A DNA stretch of 64,000 nucleotides, from the NCBI RefSeq assembly GCF_022513565.1, contig NZ_JAKWBE010000014.1, positions 124,001 to 188,000 on the forward strand, read 5' to 3'. Below the pieces are notes generated by a model. That model made no database searches and was not told the origin of the DNA. It was given only the letters and a program-made list of their open reading frames with translations. Positions within the stretch are counted from its first letter, which is position 1. Each line of letters begins with the position of its first letter. Source of the stretch: Streptomyces gilvus. GTDB taxonomy: Bacteria > Actinomycetota > Actinomycetes > Streptomycetales > Streptomycetaceae. A program made the translations under genes and the position numbers. Shown piece by piece: positions 1-8,000 of this stretch.

Positions 1-174
1 CTCGGTCGAGCGGGAGTCCACGAGGACGAAACCGGGGTCGCCGTCGGCGGCGAGCGCGGCGGCCACGTCGGAGACGTCGGCGTGGAAGGCGAGGCTCGCG
101 CGGAAGTGTGCGGCGGCCTGCGCCGGGGCCGCGGGGGCGACGCGGAGGACGGGGTTCACGGTGTCGGTGGTCAT
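1..174 (-). CDS. Rhodanese-like domain protein, C-terminus outside window
   Basis: Only the first 58 residues are visible, because the gene runs off the left edge. After an Ala-rich start the segment DPGFVLVDSRS matches the opening of a rhodanese domain, where the strand ending in D-x-R begins the fold; the catalytic Cys loop lies outside the window. Rhodanese-like proteins carry persulfide sulfur or act as binding modules. A TAGATT hexamer at 181-186 sits 6 nt before the ATG with no clear Shine-Dalgarno, so the transcript may be leaderless. The gene is divergent from the Lrp/AsnC regulator, a possible regulator-target pair (inference). Confidence 0.7.
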   Translation of the reverse strand, partial: MTTDTVNPVLRVAPAAPAQAAAHFRASLAFHADVSDVAAALAADGDPGFVLVDSRSTE

Positions 175-267
175 GCCTGAAATCTACGAGCGGACGTCCG
201 CCCTCTGAAGTGCGGTTCCCCGGCGCATAGCTTGATCTGCCGAGGATTCCCCTGCTATCCATCCGGG

Positions 268-714
268 ATGACCGCGTATTCCCCGGACGCCACCGACTGG
301 CGCATCCTTGACGTTCTGCAGCGGGAGGGACGGGCCAGCTACGCCGAGTTGGCGCGGGCCGTCTCCATGTCGCCGAGCGCCGTCACCGAGCGGGTGCGGC
401 GGCTGGAGGAGGCGGGCGTCATCCAGGGGTACGCGGCCGTGGTGGACCCGGAGCGGCTGGGGCTGCCGATCCTGGCGTTCGTGCGGCTGAGGTACCCGAA
501 CGGCAACTACAAGCCGTTCCACGATCTGGTCGCCGTGACGCCCGAGATCCTCGAGGCGCACCACGTCACCGGCGACGACTGCTTCGTCATCAAGGTCGCC
601 GCCCGCTCGATGCGCCATCTGGAAGAGGTGTCGGGGAAGATCGGCACCCTCGGCTCGGTGACGACGAGCGTCGTGTACTCCTCGCCGCTGCCGCGCCGCG
701 CGCTCGGTCAGTGA
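268..714 (+). CDS. Lrp/AsnC family transcriptional regulator
   Basis: This 148-residue protein has the standard Lrp/AsnC layout. An N-terminal winged helix-turn-helix spans roughly residues 8-55 (ILDVLQREGRASYAELARAV, then SPSAVTERVRRLEEAGVI). An alpha/beta RAM ligand-binding domain follows to the C-terminus. Such proteins form octamers and sense amino acids or related effectors. I start at the ATG before TAYSPDATDW because upstream residues do not fit the family, although no good Shine-Dalgarno is present. It is divergent from the rhodanese-like gene, its likeliest target. Its 3' end overlaps that of convergent sbcC by 7 nt. Confidence 0.93.
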   Translation: MTAYSPDATDWRILDVLQREGRASYAELARAVSMSPSAVTERVRRLEEAGVIQGYAAVVDPERLGLPILAFVRLRYPNGNYKPFHDLVAVTPEILEAHHVTGDDCFVIKVAARSMRHLEEVSGKIGTLGSVTTSVVYSSPLPRRALGQ

Positions 715-3700
715 CCGCGCTGCCGCAGCGTCGACCCCGATCTGCCCTTCACCACCTCCAACTGGGCGTGCACGCGCCGCCGCAGGTCGGCGACATGGCT
801 GACGATGCCGACGCTGCGGTCCCGTTCGCGCAGTGAGTCGAGCACGTCCAGGACCTCGTCCAGGGTCTGGTCGTCCAGGCTGCCGAAGCCCTCGTCGATG
901 AAGAGGGTGTCCAGGCGGACCCCGCCGGCCTCGTCCGTGACGACGTCCGCGAGGCCGAGGGCGAGGGCGAGCGAGGCGAAGAACGTCTCCCCGCCGGACA
1001 GCGTGGAGGTGTCCCGCTCCCGGCCGGTCCACGAATCGACGACGTGCAGCCCGAGACCGCTGCGGCCGCGCCCGGTGCGGTCGTCGGAGTGGACGAGGGT
1101 GTAGCGGCCGGACGACATGCGCTGCAGCCGCATGGTCGCCGCGGCGGCGACCTGCTCCAGGCGGGCCGCCAGCACGTACGACTCCAGGCGCATCTTGCGG
1201 TCGTTCTCCGCGGAGGTGCCGGCGGTGAGGGAGGCGAGACGGGCCACCCGGTCGTACTCCTCCCGCAGCGGGGCGAGCCGGCGCAGCCCCGCGGCCGAGC
1301 GCGCGGAGAGTCGGTCGAGCTCGGTACAGCGGCGGGCCGCCGCGTCGCGCGCGGAGGCGGCCTCGCGGACCCGGCGGCCAGCGTCGGCGGCGGCCCGTTC
1401 CGCCGAGGTGAGGTCGGTGGGCGGCTGCTGGGCGGCGGCCGCGGTGTCGGCCTCGGCGAGGACGGCGCGCACGGCGGCCTCCTCGGACTGCCAGGCGTCC
1501 AGGCGGCGTTGCAGCTCGCGGTGGGCGTGGTCGTCGAGGAGTGCGGCGGCCGCCGCCTGCGGGGTCTCGAAGCCGGCCCGGAAGGCGGCGTCGGCGAGCC
1601 GGGCGTCCGCGTCCTTGAGCCGCTGGGCGGTGTCCTCGGCGGCGCGGGCGGTATCGGCGGCCTCGGTGAGCAGGGCGGCCCGGCGTTCGAGCTGGGCGGC
1701 GCGGGCGGCGACGCTCTCGGCGGCGCCGCGGGCCTGTGTCAACTCCGCTTCCAGAGCGGCCCGTTCCTGGTCCAGGGCGTCCCGGCGGGCGACCCGGGAG
1801 GCGGCGCGCACGGCGGCCTCCTGCTGGGCGGAGACCCGCCGGTCGCGTTCCTGCTCGGCCTGCCGCAGCTGTTCGTGGGCGCTGGACAGCGCGGAGGCTC
1901 CGGCGCGGGACTCCGCGTACTGCCGCTCCAACTCATCGACCTGGAGCGCCAGTTGTTCGGTGGGTGTGTCGCCGGCCTCGCCCTGGGCGGCGGCCAGGGC
2001 GCGCTGGACGACGCCCAGGCGCCGCTCGGCCTCGGTGCGCTGTTCGTCGGCGTGCTGGTAGGCGGCCAGGGCGCGCTCCTCGGTCTCCCGGCCGACGTGC
2101 CCGGCGTCCTTGCGGGCCGGCGCGGGATGTTCGACGGCGCCGCAGACCGCGCAGGGTTCGCCCTCCGTGAGCTGGGCGGCAAGCTCGGCTGCGATGCCGT
2201 TCAGCCGCTGTTCCTTCACGTCGAGCCATTCGGCGCGCGCCTTCTGCGCGGACTCCGTGGCGGCCAGGACCTGGCGCTGGGCGTCGTCGACGTCCCGGCC
2301 GAGCTGGTCGCGCTGCCGGGCGGCGGCGAGGCGCCTGCGGGCGGGGTCCCGCTGCACCGCCAGCTGTTCGGCCCGGGTGGCGGCCTCCTGCGCGGACTCG
2401 ACACTCCCCTGGAGTGCCGTGCGCGTCTCGTCCCACCCGGCGAGCCACGCCTCGGCCTCCTGGAGGACGTCCTCGTCGGCCCGTTCCTGCCGCTCCAGTC
2501 CCTCCCGCTCCCGCAGCAGCTCGGCGAGCCGCTGTTCGGCCCGTCGCGCGGACTCCAGACCACCCAGCTCCTCGGCGGCACGGCGAGCGGCGGCGGCGAG
2601 TCCGACGGCACCGGCGTCGGTGAGTCCTTCCGCCGGCTCGAGGACGCTCCGCAGCAGCGCACGCGCGCGTGCCTCCGCCTCCGCCGCCCTGCGGTGCTCG
2701 GTGTCCGTGGCCTCCCGGAGGTCCAGCGCCGGTGCCACCGCCTCGGCCTTGCGGGAGCGTTCCATGCGCGCCTGGGCCTCCCGGTGCGCGTCGGCGTGCT
2801 CCTCCAGCCGCGCGGCACGCTCGCGTGCCTCGGTGAAGCGCCGCTGCAGCCGGTCCAGTTCGCGTACGTCGTCCAGTACCCGCTCGGCTGCCGCGTGGGC
2901 GGACTCCGCGGAGGTGAGGCGGAGGTGGGCGATGGTGAGCTGTTCGCGGGCGGTGCTGCGGGCGACGGCGGCGGCCGCGACGACGGCTTCCGCCAGCCCC
3001 GGCTCCCCCGGCGTCAGCTCGGGCAGGTCCATCGCCCCGCCGGCGGCCTGCTGCATGCGGTGCGCGTCGGCCAGCAGTTCGGCGTCGCCCTCGCGCACCC
3101 GGGCCTCGGCGGCACGCCGGCGCTCGGCGAGGCGCTTCTCCACCTCGGCGAAGCGGTGGGTGTCGAAGAGGCGGCCGAGCAGCTTGCCGCGCGCCTCGGC
3201 GTCGGCGCGCAGGAAGCGGGCGAAGTCGCCCTGGGGCAACAGCACGACCTGGCAGAACTGCTCGCGGCTCATGCCGAGCAGCTGGGTGATCTCCTCGCCG
3301 ATCTCCTGGTGGGAACGGCTGAGGTCCTTCCAGGCGGCGGTCGTGGTGTCGTACTCGCGCAGCCGGCTCTGCGCCTTGTCGACAGTGGTTCCTGGCCGCC
3401 CCTTCTTCTTCGGGCGTTCCCAGGGCGGCTGCCTGGTGACCTCCAATCGGCGCCCTGCGACGGTCAGTTCAAGCGTCACTTCCGTGCGCACACTCGCTGC
3501 CGCGTGGTCGCTGCGCAGGGTGAGCCCCTGACCGCTCTGGCGGGCGCCGGGTACGGTCCCGTACAGCGCGTAGCAAACGGCGTCCAGGACCGATGTCTTG
3601 CCGGCCCCGGTCGGGCCGTGCAGCAGGAACAGGCCGGCGGCCGACAGTTCGTCGAAGTCGACGGACTGGGCGGCCCCGAAGGGTCCGAAGGCCGTGATGT

Positions 3701-3719
3701 CCAGCCGGTGCAGCCTCAC
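708..3719 (-). CDS. sbcC: Exonuclease SbcC, SMC-like ATPase subunit
   Basis: SbcC (1003 residues) is the SMC/Rad50-like ATPase of the SbcCD nuclease, which cleaves DNA hairpins and processes double-strand ends. The Walker A loop GPTGAGKTS lies near residues 36-44. Long Ala/Glu/Arg-rich coiled coils follow, with a zinc hook (CAVCG) near residue 520 at the apex. The C-terminal part holds the ABC signature LSGGETFFASLALALG and Walker B LDTLFIDEGFGSLD. The start is a GTG inside the sbcD stop (GTGA overlap), giving translational coupling. The size matches actinobacterial SbcC. Confidence 0.96.
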   Translation of the reverse strand: MRLHRLDITAFGPFGAAQSVDFDELSAAGLFLLHGPTGAGKTSVLDAVCYALYGTVPGARQSGQGLTLRSDHAAASVRTEVTLELTVAGRRLEVTRQPPWERPKKKGRPGTTVDKAQSRLREYDTTTAAWKDLSRSHQEIGEEITQLLGMSREQFCQVVLLPQGDFARFLRADAEARGKLLGRLFDTHRFAEVEKRLAERRRAAEARVREGDAELLADAHRMQQAAGGAMDLPELTPGEPGLAEAVVAAAAVARSTAREQLTIAHLRLTSAESAHAAAERVLDDVRELDRLQRRFTEARERAARLEEHADAHREAQARMERSRKAEAVAPALDLREATDTEHRRAAEAEARARALLRSVLEPAEGLTDAGAVGLAAAARRAAEELGGLESARRAEQRLAELLREREGLERQERADEDVLQEAEAWLAGWDETRTALQGSVESAQEAATRAEQLAVQRDPARRRLAAARQRDQLGRDVDDAQRQVLAATESAQKARAEWLDVKEQRLNGIAAELAAQLTEGEPCAVCGAVEHPAPARKDAGHVGRETEERALAAYQHADEQRTEAERRLGVVQRALAAAQGEAGDTPTEQLALQVDELERQYAESRAGASALSSAHEQLRQAEQERDRRVSAQQEAAVRAASRVARRDALDQERAALEAELTQARGAAESVAARAAQLERRAALLTEAADTARAAEDTAQRLKDADARLADAAFRAGFETPQAAAAALLDDHAHRELQRRLDAWQSEEAAVRAVLAEADTAAAAQQPPTDLTSAERAAADAGRRVREAASARDAAARRCTELDRLSARSAAGLRRLAPLREEYDRVARLASLTAGTSAENDRKMRLESYVLAARLEQVAAAATMRLQRMSSGRYTLVHSDDRTGRGRSGLGLHVVDSWTGRERDTSTLSGGETFFASLALALGLADVVTDEAGGVRLDTLFIDEGFGSLDDQTLDEVLDVLDSLRERDRSVGIVSHVADLRRRVHAQLEVVKGRSGSTLRQRGH

Positions 3720-4879
3720 CGTGCCACCTCCCGTACGGCCTCGTCGGCGCGCACCGCGTCGAACGCGTCCCGCAGCACGGCCTGTTCGCGCTCGTCGGGT
3801 CCGGCGCCGCGCACATGGGCGACGAAGTCCTCGGCGATCTCCTGGTCGCTGCGGCCCGCGAGGCGCCGGGCGTAGGACACGTCGGGGTCGTCCGGCGCCC
3901 GCTCGGGCTCGAAGACGAGGCTCAGGGTGTGCGGGAAGCGCTCGGTGAGGCGGGCCATGGGATCGGCGGGGCGGACCGCGTCGGTCAGGGTGGCCTCGAC
4001 CCAGGCGTCCTCGTGCCGGGTGAGGTCCGGGTCGGCGAGCAGGTCCTCCAGCAGGCCGCGGACGCGGGCCAGCGGGCGTGGCACCGGGCAGTCGACGCGC
4101 TCGGCGGTGACGGCGCCGTGGGCGTCGAGGTCGACGAGCCACATCGTCTTGCGGTGGTCGGTCTCCGAGAAGGAGTACGCCAGCGGGGAGCCGGAGTAAC
4201 GGACCCGCTCGGTGATGGTCTGGCAGCCGTGCAGATGGCCGAGGGCCGCGTAGTCGACGCCGTCGAAGACACCGGCGGGTACGGCGGCGACCCCGCCGAC
4301 GGTGATGTCCCGCTCGCTGTCGCTGGCCTCGCCGCCGGTGACGAAGGCGTGGGCGAGGACGACGGAGCGCGTGCCGGGCGCGCGGGTGGCCAGGTCGGCG
4401 CGGACGCGCTCCATGGCGGCGGCGAGCACCGGCTCGCGCCCCGCCTTCTCGACGCCGAAGTCCTCCTTCACCAGGGCCGGTTCGAGGTAGGGCAGTCCGT
4501 AGAACGCCACGTCCCCGTGCTCGTCCGCCAGGACCACGGGCGTTCCGCAGGCCGCGGGCTCGGTACGCAGATGGATGCCCGCGCGTCCGATGAGTCCGGC
4601 GCCGACGCCGAGGCGGCGGGCGGAGTCGTGGTTGCCGGAGATCATCAACGTCGGCACGCCGAGGTCGGCGAGGCGGTGCAGGACGTCGTCGAACAGCTCG
4701 ACCGCGGCGAGCGGCGGCACCGCGCGGTCGTACACGTCTCCCGACACGACCACCGCGTCCACGGCGTGCTCGCGCACGGCCGTGACGAGGTGACCGATGA
4801 ACTCGGCCTGGTCACCGAGCATGTTCACCCGGTGGAACGCCCGGCCGAGGTGCCAGTCGGAAGTGTGCAGCAGTCTCAT
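3716..4879 (-). CDS. sbcD: Exonuclease SbcD, metallophosphoesterase subunit
   Basis: SbcD (387 residues) is the Mre11-like nuclease partner of SbcC. The calcineurin-like phosphoesterase motifs that bind two metals are all visible: TSDWHLGR near residue 6, SGDVYDRA near residue 46, SGNHDS near residue 81, and ALGHLHGCQ in the middle. The C-terminal half is the capping region. The ATG at the 5' end is immediately followed by RLLHTSDWHLG, exactly as in the family. It is the first gene of the two-gene sbcDC operon and overlaps sbcC by four bases. Confidence 0.96.
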   Translation of the reverse strand: MRLLHTSDWHLGRAFHRVNMLGDQAEFIGHLVTAVREHAVDAVVVSGDVYDRAVPPLAAVELFDDVLHRLADLGVPTLMISGNHDSARRLGVGAGLIGRAGIHLRTEPAACGTPVVLADEHGDVAFYGLPYLEPALVKEDFGVEKAGREPVLAAAMERVRADLATRAPGTRSVVLAHAFVTGGEASDSERDITVGGVAAVPAGVFDGVDYAALGHLHGCQTITERVRYSGSPLAYSFSETDHRKTMWLVDLDAHGAVTAERVDCPVPRPLARVRGLLEDLLADPDLTRHEDAWVEATLTDAVRPADPMARLTERFPHTLSLVFEPERAPDDPDVSYARRLAGRSDQEIAEDFVAHVRGAGPDEREQAVLRDAFDAVRADEAVREVAR

Positions 4880-4986
4880 GATCCCCGAGACTAACGGCCG
4901 GGTCCGACATCACGGGTGGTTACTCCCGTATCGGCCCGTCATGAGCCGTACTGAGCCTGTCCGTTACGACCGTTTCATCCGGTACG

Positions 4987-5613
4987 TCAGGCGTCTCCGT
5001 AGGCCTCCCCGCCCAGTTCGAAGCCGGCCGTCCCGGCCGTCGCGTCGGCCAGCCATGCGCGGAAGGCGTCCACGTCGGCGTCCGGGAGGCCGATCTCGAT
5101 GGTGACCGCCTCGCCGTAGCGCACGTCCCGCACCTCGCGTCCCGTGGACCGCAGGTCGTTCTGGACCTTGCCGGCGCGCTGGTGGTCGACGGTCACCGTG
5201 GCGAGCCGGAAGCGGCGGCGGGTGAGGGTGCCGAGCGTGTCCAGGGCCTCGCCGACCGCGCCGCCGTACGCCCTGATCAGACCGCCCGCGCCGAGTTTGA
5301 CGCCGCCGTAGTAGCGGGTGACCACGGCGACGACGTAGCGCATCTCCCGGCGCAGCAGCATCTGCAGCATGGGGACGCCGGCGGTGCCGCCCGGTTCGCC
5401 GTCGTCGCTCGCCTTCTGGACGGAGGCGTCGGCACCGATGACGTAGGCCCAGCAGTTGTGGGTGGCGTCCGCGTGCTCCTTGCGGACGGCGGCGATGAAG
5501 TCCTGCGCCTCCTGCTCGCTGCCCGCCGGAGCGAGCGCGCACAGGAAGCGGGAGCGGTTGACCTCGGTCTCGTGCACACCCACGCGCGCGACGGTGCGGT
5601 ACTCGTCCTGCAT
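4987..5613 (-). CDS. IMPACT/YigZ family protein
   Basis: This is a 208-residue member of the UPF0029/IMPACT family. The N-terminal domain carries the expected HNCWAYVIG and DDGEPGGTAGVPML motifs and the YYGGVKLGAGGLIRAYG signature. A C-terminal DUF1949-type domain follows. In bacteria the family has no settled biochemical role; eukaryotic IMPACT binds the GCN1 translation-stress pathway. Length and motif order are complete. It is a single gene between sbcD and a gene-poor stretch. Confidence 0.93.
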   Translation of the reverse strand: MQDEYRTVARVGVHETEVNRSRFLCALAPAGSEQEAQDFIAAVRKEHADATHNCWAYVIGADASVQKASDDGEPGGTAGVPMLQMLLRREMRYVVAVVTRYYGGVKLGAGGLIRAYGGAVGEALDTLGTLTRRRFRLATVTVDHQRAGKVQNDLRSTGREVRDVRYGEAVTIEIGLPDADVDAFRAWLADATAGTAGFELGGEAYGDA

Positions 5614-5893
5614 CCGGTCAGCCTATGCGCACGTCCGACTGGCCCCCGCCGTGGGCGCCGGTGAGGAGGTCAGGGACACTCGCTCCTCGTTGCCGGCGGA
5701 CCCGGGACTCGACGTACGCGGGGAGAGAGAACAGCATGACGGGCACCGAGGTGGCGGGTCCGGAGTCCGCGGGGCCGGTGGGGCACGAGGGCCTTTCTGT
5801 TGCTGGTGCGGATGTCGCAATCCACACCAGGCCAGACGGCCCTCACCCATTTCAAGATCGATCAGCCGTGAGCCCTGTCACTGTCCACGACCT
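5614..5893. other. Gene-poor intergenic stretch with one weak small reading frame
   Basis: No convincing gene lies here. The only candidate is a 58-residue plus-strand frame from the ATG at 5736 to the stop at 5912. It has a purine-rich GGGGAGAGAG nine bases upstream, but its product resembles no family I recognise and its codon pattern is not clearly coding. It could be a small gene or the broken 5' end of a former one. Confidence 0.3.
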
Positions 5894-5929
5894 CGCGGGA
5901 CAGAACAGCTGACGCGGCGGTGTCCCGCG
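5894..5929 (-). terminator. Hairpin after the SixA-like gene
   Basis: CGCGGGACA at 5894-5902 pairs perfectly with TGTCCCGCG at 5921-5929 around an 18-nt loop. It lies directly downstream of the SixA-like stop codon on the minus strand. There is no T-run, which is usual for Streptomyces terminators. Confidence 0.6.
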
Positions 5930-5930
5930 G

Positions 5931-6476
5931 TCAGCGGTTCTTCCTCCCGCGCGCCACGATCACCCCGGTCAGCAGCGCGGTGCCGGGGGCGAGCGCCTGC
6001 CAGCTGGTGCCGTGCCAGGCCAGTACGGCGATCGCCGAGGTGGGGAACTTCGTCCGTACCTCCTCCAGCGCGTCGTCCAGGCTGTCCCCGGCGAGTTCCA
6101 GGACCAGGTCCTCCAGGCCGGGGTTGTGCCCGATCAGTAGCAGCGTCTCCACCTCGGGCGACACCTCGCGCACGGCCCCCAGCAGGTCGGTGACGTCGGC
6201 GGCGTACAGCCGGGGATCACGCCGTACGGGCGGCGGTGTGCCCCACTGGGCCGAGGCCAGCTCCCAGGTCTGGCGGGCGCGTACGGCGGTGGAGCACAGC
6301 GCGAGGTCGGGCAGGCAGTCGGCCTCGACCAGCGCGCGGCCGGCCGCGGGCGCGTCACGTCGGCCGCGCGGCGCGAGCGGGCGCTCGTGGTCCGGGACCC
6401 CGTCCGGCCACGCGGACTTGGCGTGCCGCAGCACCACGAGGCGGCGCAGCGGACCGGCTCCGGCGCGCGCGATCAC
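5931..6476 (-). CDS. SixA-like histidine phosphatase family protein
   Basis: The 181-residue protein belongs to the histidine phosphatase superfamily, SixA branch. The catalytic RHG-type motif reads VVLRHAKSAWPDG near residue 15, and the second conserved His is in LLIGHNPGLEDL. E. coli SixA dephosphorylates phosphohistidine on relay proteins; the substrate in actinobacteria is not established. The start is a GTG overlapping the stop of the upstream CysS-like gene (GTGA), so the two are translationally coupled. This is the second gene of a two-gene operon. Confidence 0.9.
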   Translation of the reverse strand: MIARAGAGPLRRLVVLRHAKSAWPDGVPDHERPLAPRGRRDAPAAGRALVEADCLPDLALCSTAVRARQTWELASAQWGTPPPVRRDPRLYAADVTDLLGAVREVSPEVETLLLIGHNPGLEDLVLELAGDSLDDALEEVRTKFPTSAIAVLAWHGTSWQALAPGTALLTGVIVARGRKNR

Positions 6477-7198
6477 GACGGGGACCCCAGGTCGCGGGTG
6501 AGTTCGAGGCCGAGGAGCCGGTCGGCGTAGGCGTACGTCTCGAAGCGGGCGCCCTCCGGCAGGTCGGCGGAGGTCTCCACCCAGGTCAGTGCCTGGAGCA
6601 CGGCGGGGATGTCCAGATCGTCCTCCCAGGCGGTACGGAGGCGGGTGCGCGCCTCGTCGGGGACGGGCCGTGACGGCTGCCGCGCCCAGGCGGCGACCGC
6701 CTGCCGCCAGCGTACGAGGGTGGCGTGGGCGTCGGCGAGGGCTGCGCGGTCGAGCCGCACGGGTTCGCCGTGGCGCCGGGAGATCAGGGCGAGGCGCAGG
6801 GCCGTCGGATCGGCGCCCTCGGTCACTGCGGGCTCCTCCGGCTCGACCGGGGCGACGACGACCCTGAGCCCGTCGGGGGCGGCGCCGCCCTCCGCGACGA
6901 CGTGGACGACCTGCCCCTCGCCGAGCCCGGAACCGACGTCCCGGCGGTCCTCGAAGGGCCGCACGCCGAGCGCGGCGGACCCGGCCCGCAGCTCCGACTG
7001 CTCCCGTTCGCCGGTCAGCACCCCCCAGGCCGGGGTGCCGCCCAGTTCCAGGGCGCGGACGAGCAGATCGGCGACGAGCAGCACCCGCAGGGCGCCGATG
7101 CCGAAGCTCGGTACATGGGCCTCGATCCGGGTCAGCCCCCTGCGGGCGGGGGCGGCGTCGACGGACTGGCGGGTTCGGGCGTCGGTGATGCGCAGCAC
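6473..7198 (-). CDS. Cysteinyl-tRNA synthetase-like protein lacking catalytic signatures
   Basis: The 241-residue product follows the outline of a short CysS/MshC protein. An N-terminal RITDART segment leads to LRVLLVADLLVRALELGG, which aligns with the Rossmann helix after the HIGH motif. A middle segment PTALRLALISRRHGEPV and a C-terminal WEDDLDIPAVLQAL match conserved CysS regions. However, the HIGH position reads GIGA, the zinc-site Cys is missing, and no KMSKS loop exists. It is therefore probably not a synthetase. The GTG start before LRITDART has TACGCT 6 nt upstream (leaderless). It is co-transcribed with the SixA-like gene. Confidence 0.75.
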   Translation of the reverse strand: MLRITDARTRQSVDAAPARRGLTRIEAHVPSFGIGALRVLLVADLLVRALELGGTPAWGVLTGEREQSELRAGSAALGVRPFEDRRDVGSGLGEGQVVHVVAEGGAAPDGLRVVVAPVEPEEPAVTEGADPTALRLALISRRHGEPVRLDRAALADAHATLVRWRQAVAAWARQPSRPVPDEARTRLRTAWEDDLDIPAVLQALTWVETSADLPEGARFETYAYADRLLGLELTRDLGSPS

Positions 7199-7379
7199 GA
7201 GGTGAGCGTAGGCGGGCACACGCGCGTGCGCGGGCATCCGGCGCGGATTCCGGACACGCGCGGGGGATTCACACCTCGTGGTCGCCGCCGTGGATGGGCG
7301 GGCCGCGTTGAGGAATGCCCGCGCGGGGCCTTCGGTTGTCGCCTCCGACAGCACTTCACGACGGCTCTGGGAGGCCCCG

Positions 7380-7787
7380 GTGTACGGCGACGAGGCAACG
7401 GTTCGCAGGATCCTCACCGAACTCGGCGACACCTGGGCGGTGGTGGGCCTTTCGTCGAACCAGCGGCGCGCGGCGTACGGCGTCGCCCAGGTGTTGCAGC
7501 GCTACGGCAAGCGGGTCGTCCCGGTCCACCCCAAGGCGGAGACGGTCCACGGCGAACAGGGCTACGCCTCCCTCGCCGACATCCCCTTCGACGTGGACGT
7601 CGTCGACGTCTTCGTCAACAGCGACCTCGCCGCAGCGGTCGCGGACGAGGCCGTGGCCAAGGGTGCCAAGGCGGTCTGGTTCCAGCTCGACGTCGTCGAC
7701 GAGGCCGCGTACGAGCGCACCCGCGCCGCCGGACTGGACATGGTCATGGACCGCTGCCCCGCGATCGAGATACCCCGCCTCGGCTAG
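7380..7787 (+). CDS. CoA-binding (YccU-type) protein
   Basis: This 135-residue single-domain protein has the Rossmann-like CoA_binding fold: TWAVVGLSSNQRRAAYGVAQ for the first beta-alpha unit, then KRVVPVHPKAETVHGEQGY and VDVVDVFVNSDLAAAVADEA. The family resembles the CoA-binding domain of succinyl-CoA synthetase; stand-alone members bind CoA but have no agreed function. The GTG start is chosen because GGGAGG precedes it by four bases and YGDEATVRRIL begins the family. A strong terminator hairpin follows the stop. Confidence 0.9.
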   Translation: MYGDEATVRRILTELGDTWAVVGLSSNQRRAAYGVAQVLQRYGKRVVPVHPKAETVHGEQGYASLADIPFDVDVVDVFVNSDLAAAVADEAVAKGAKAVWFQLDVVDEAAYERTRAAGLDMVMDRCPAIEIPRLG

Positions 7788-7809
7788 CCTGCCCGGCGTT
7801 CCGACCTCG

Positions 7810-7843
7810 CCCCTGTGAACAGTTCCACTGGTCACAGGGGTTT
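7810..7843 (+). terminator. Rho-independent-like terminator after CoA-binding gene
   Basis: CCCCTGTGA (7810-7818) pairs with TCACAGGGG (7832-7840). An inner four-base stem (CAGT/ACTG) closes a three-base loop, and TTT follows. This is the clearest terminator in the window and separates the CoA-binding gene from the permease gene. Confidence 0.85.
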
Positions 7844-8000
7844 CGTGTGCGTACAGGGGGGCTGAAGGACTGTCCAGGAACCTCCCGAGCGTTGGTCAAA
7901 ACTTCACCATGGGTCTTCTGCTCGACCCCAGGTGTTTCATAATCTGCGGCGTCGCACGTACTGAAAACTTCTATTCAAATCGTGAGAGGTCGCTGAGAAT

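Noticed and set aside
1044..3875. 943-residue plus-strand frame antisense to sbcC
   Set aside because: It is a shadow of the coiled-coil coding sequence and is low-complexity.
708..4142. SbcC extended to 1144 residues
   Set aside because: The extra 141 residues are an out-of-frame reading of sbcD. The true N-terminus is the GTG before RLHRLDITAFG.
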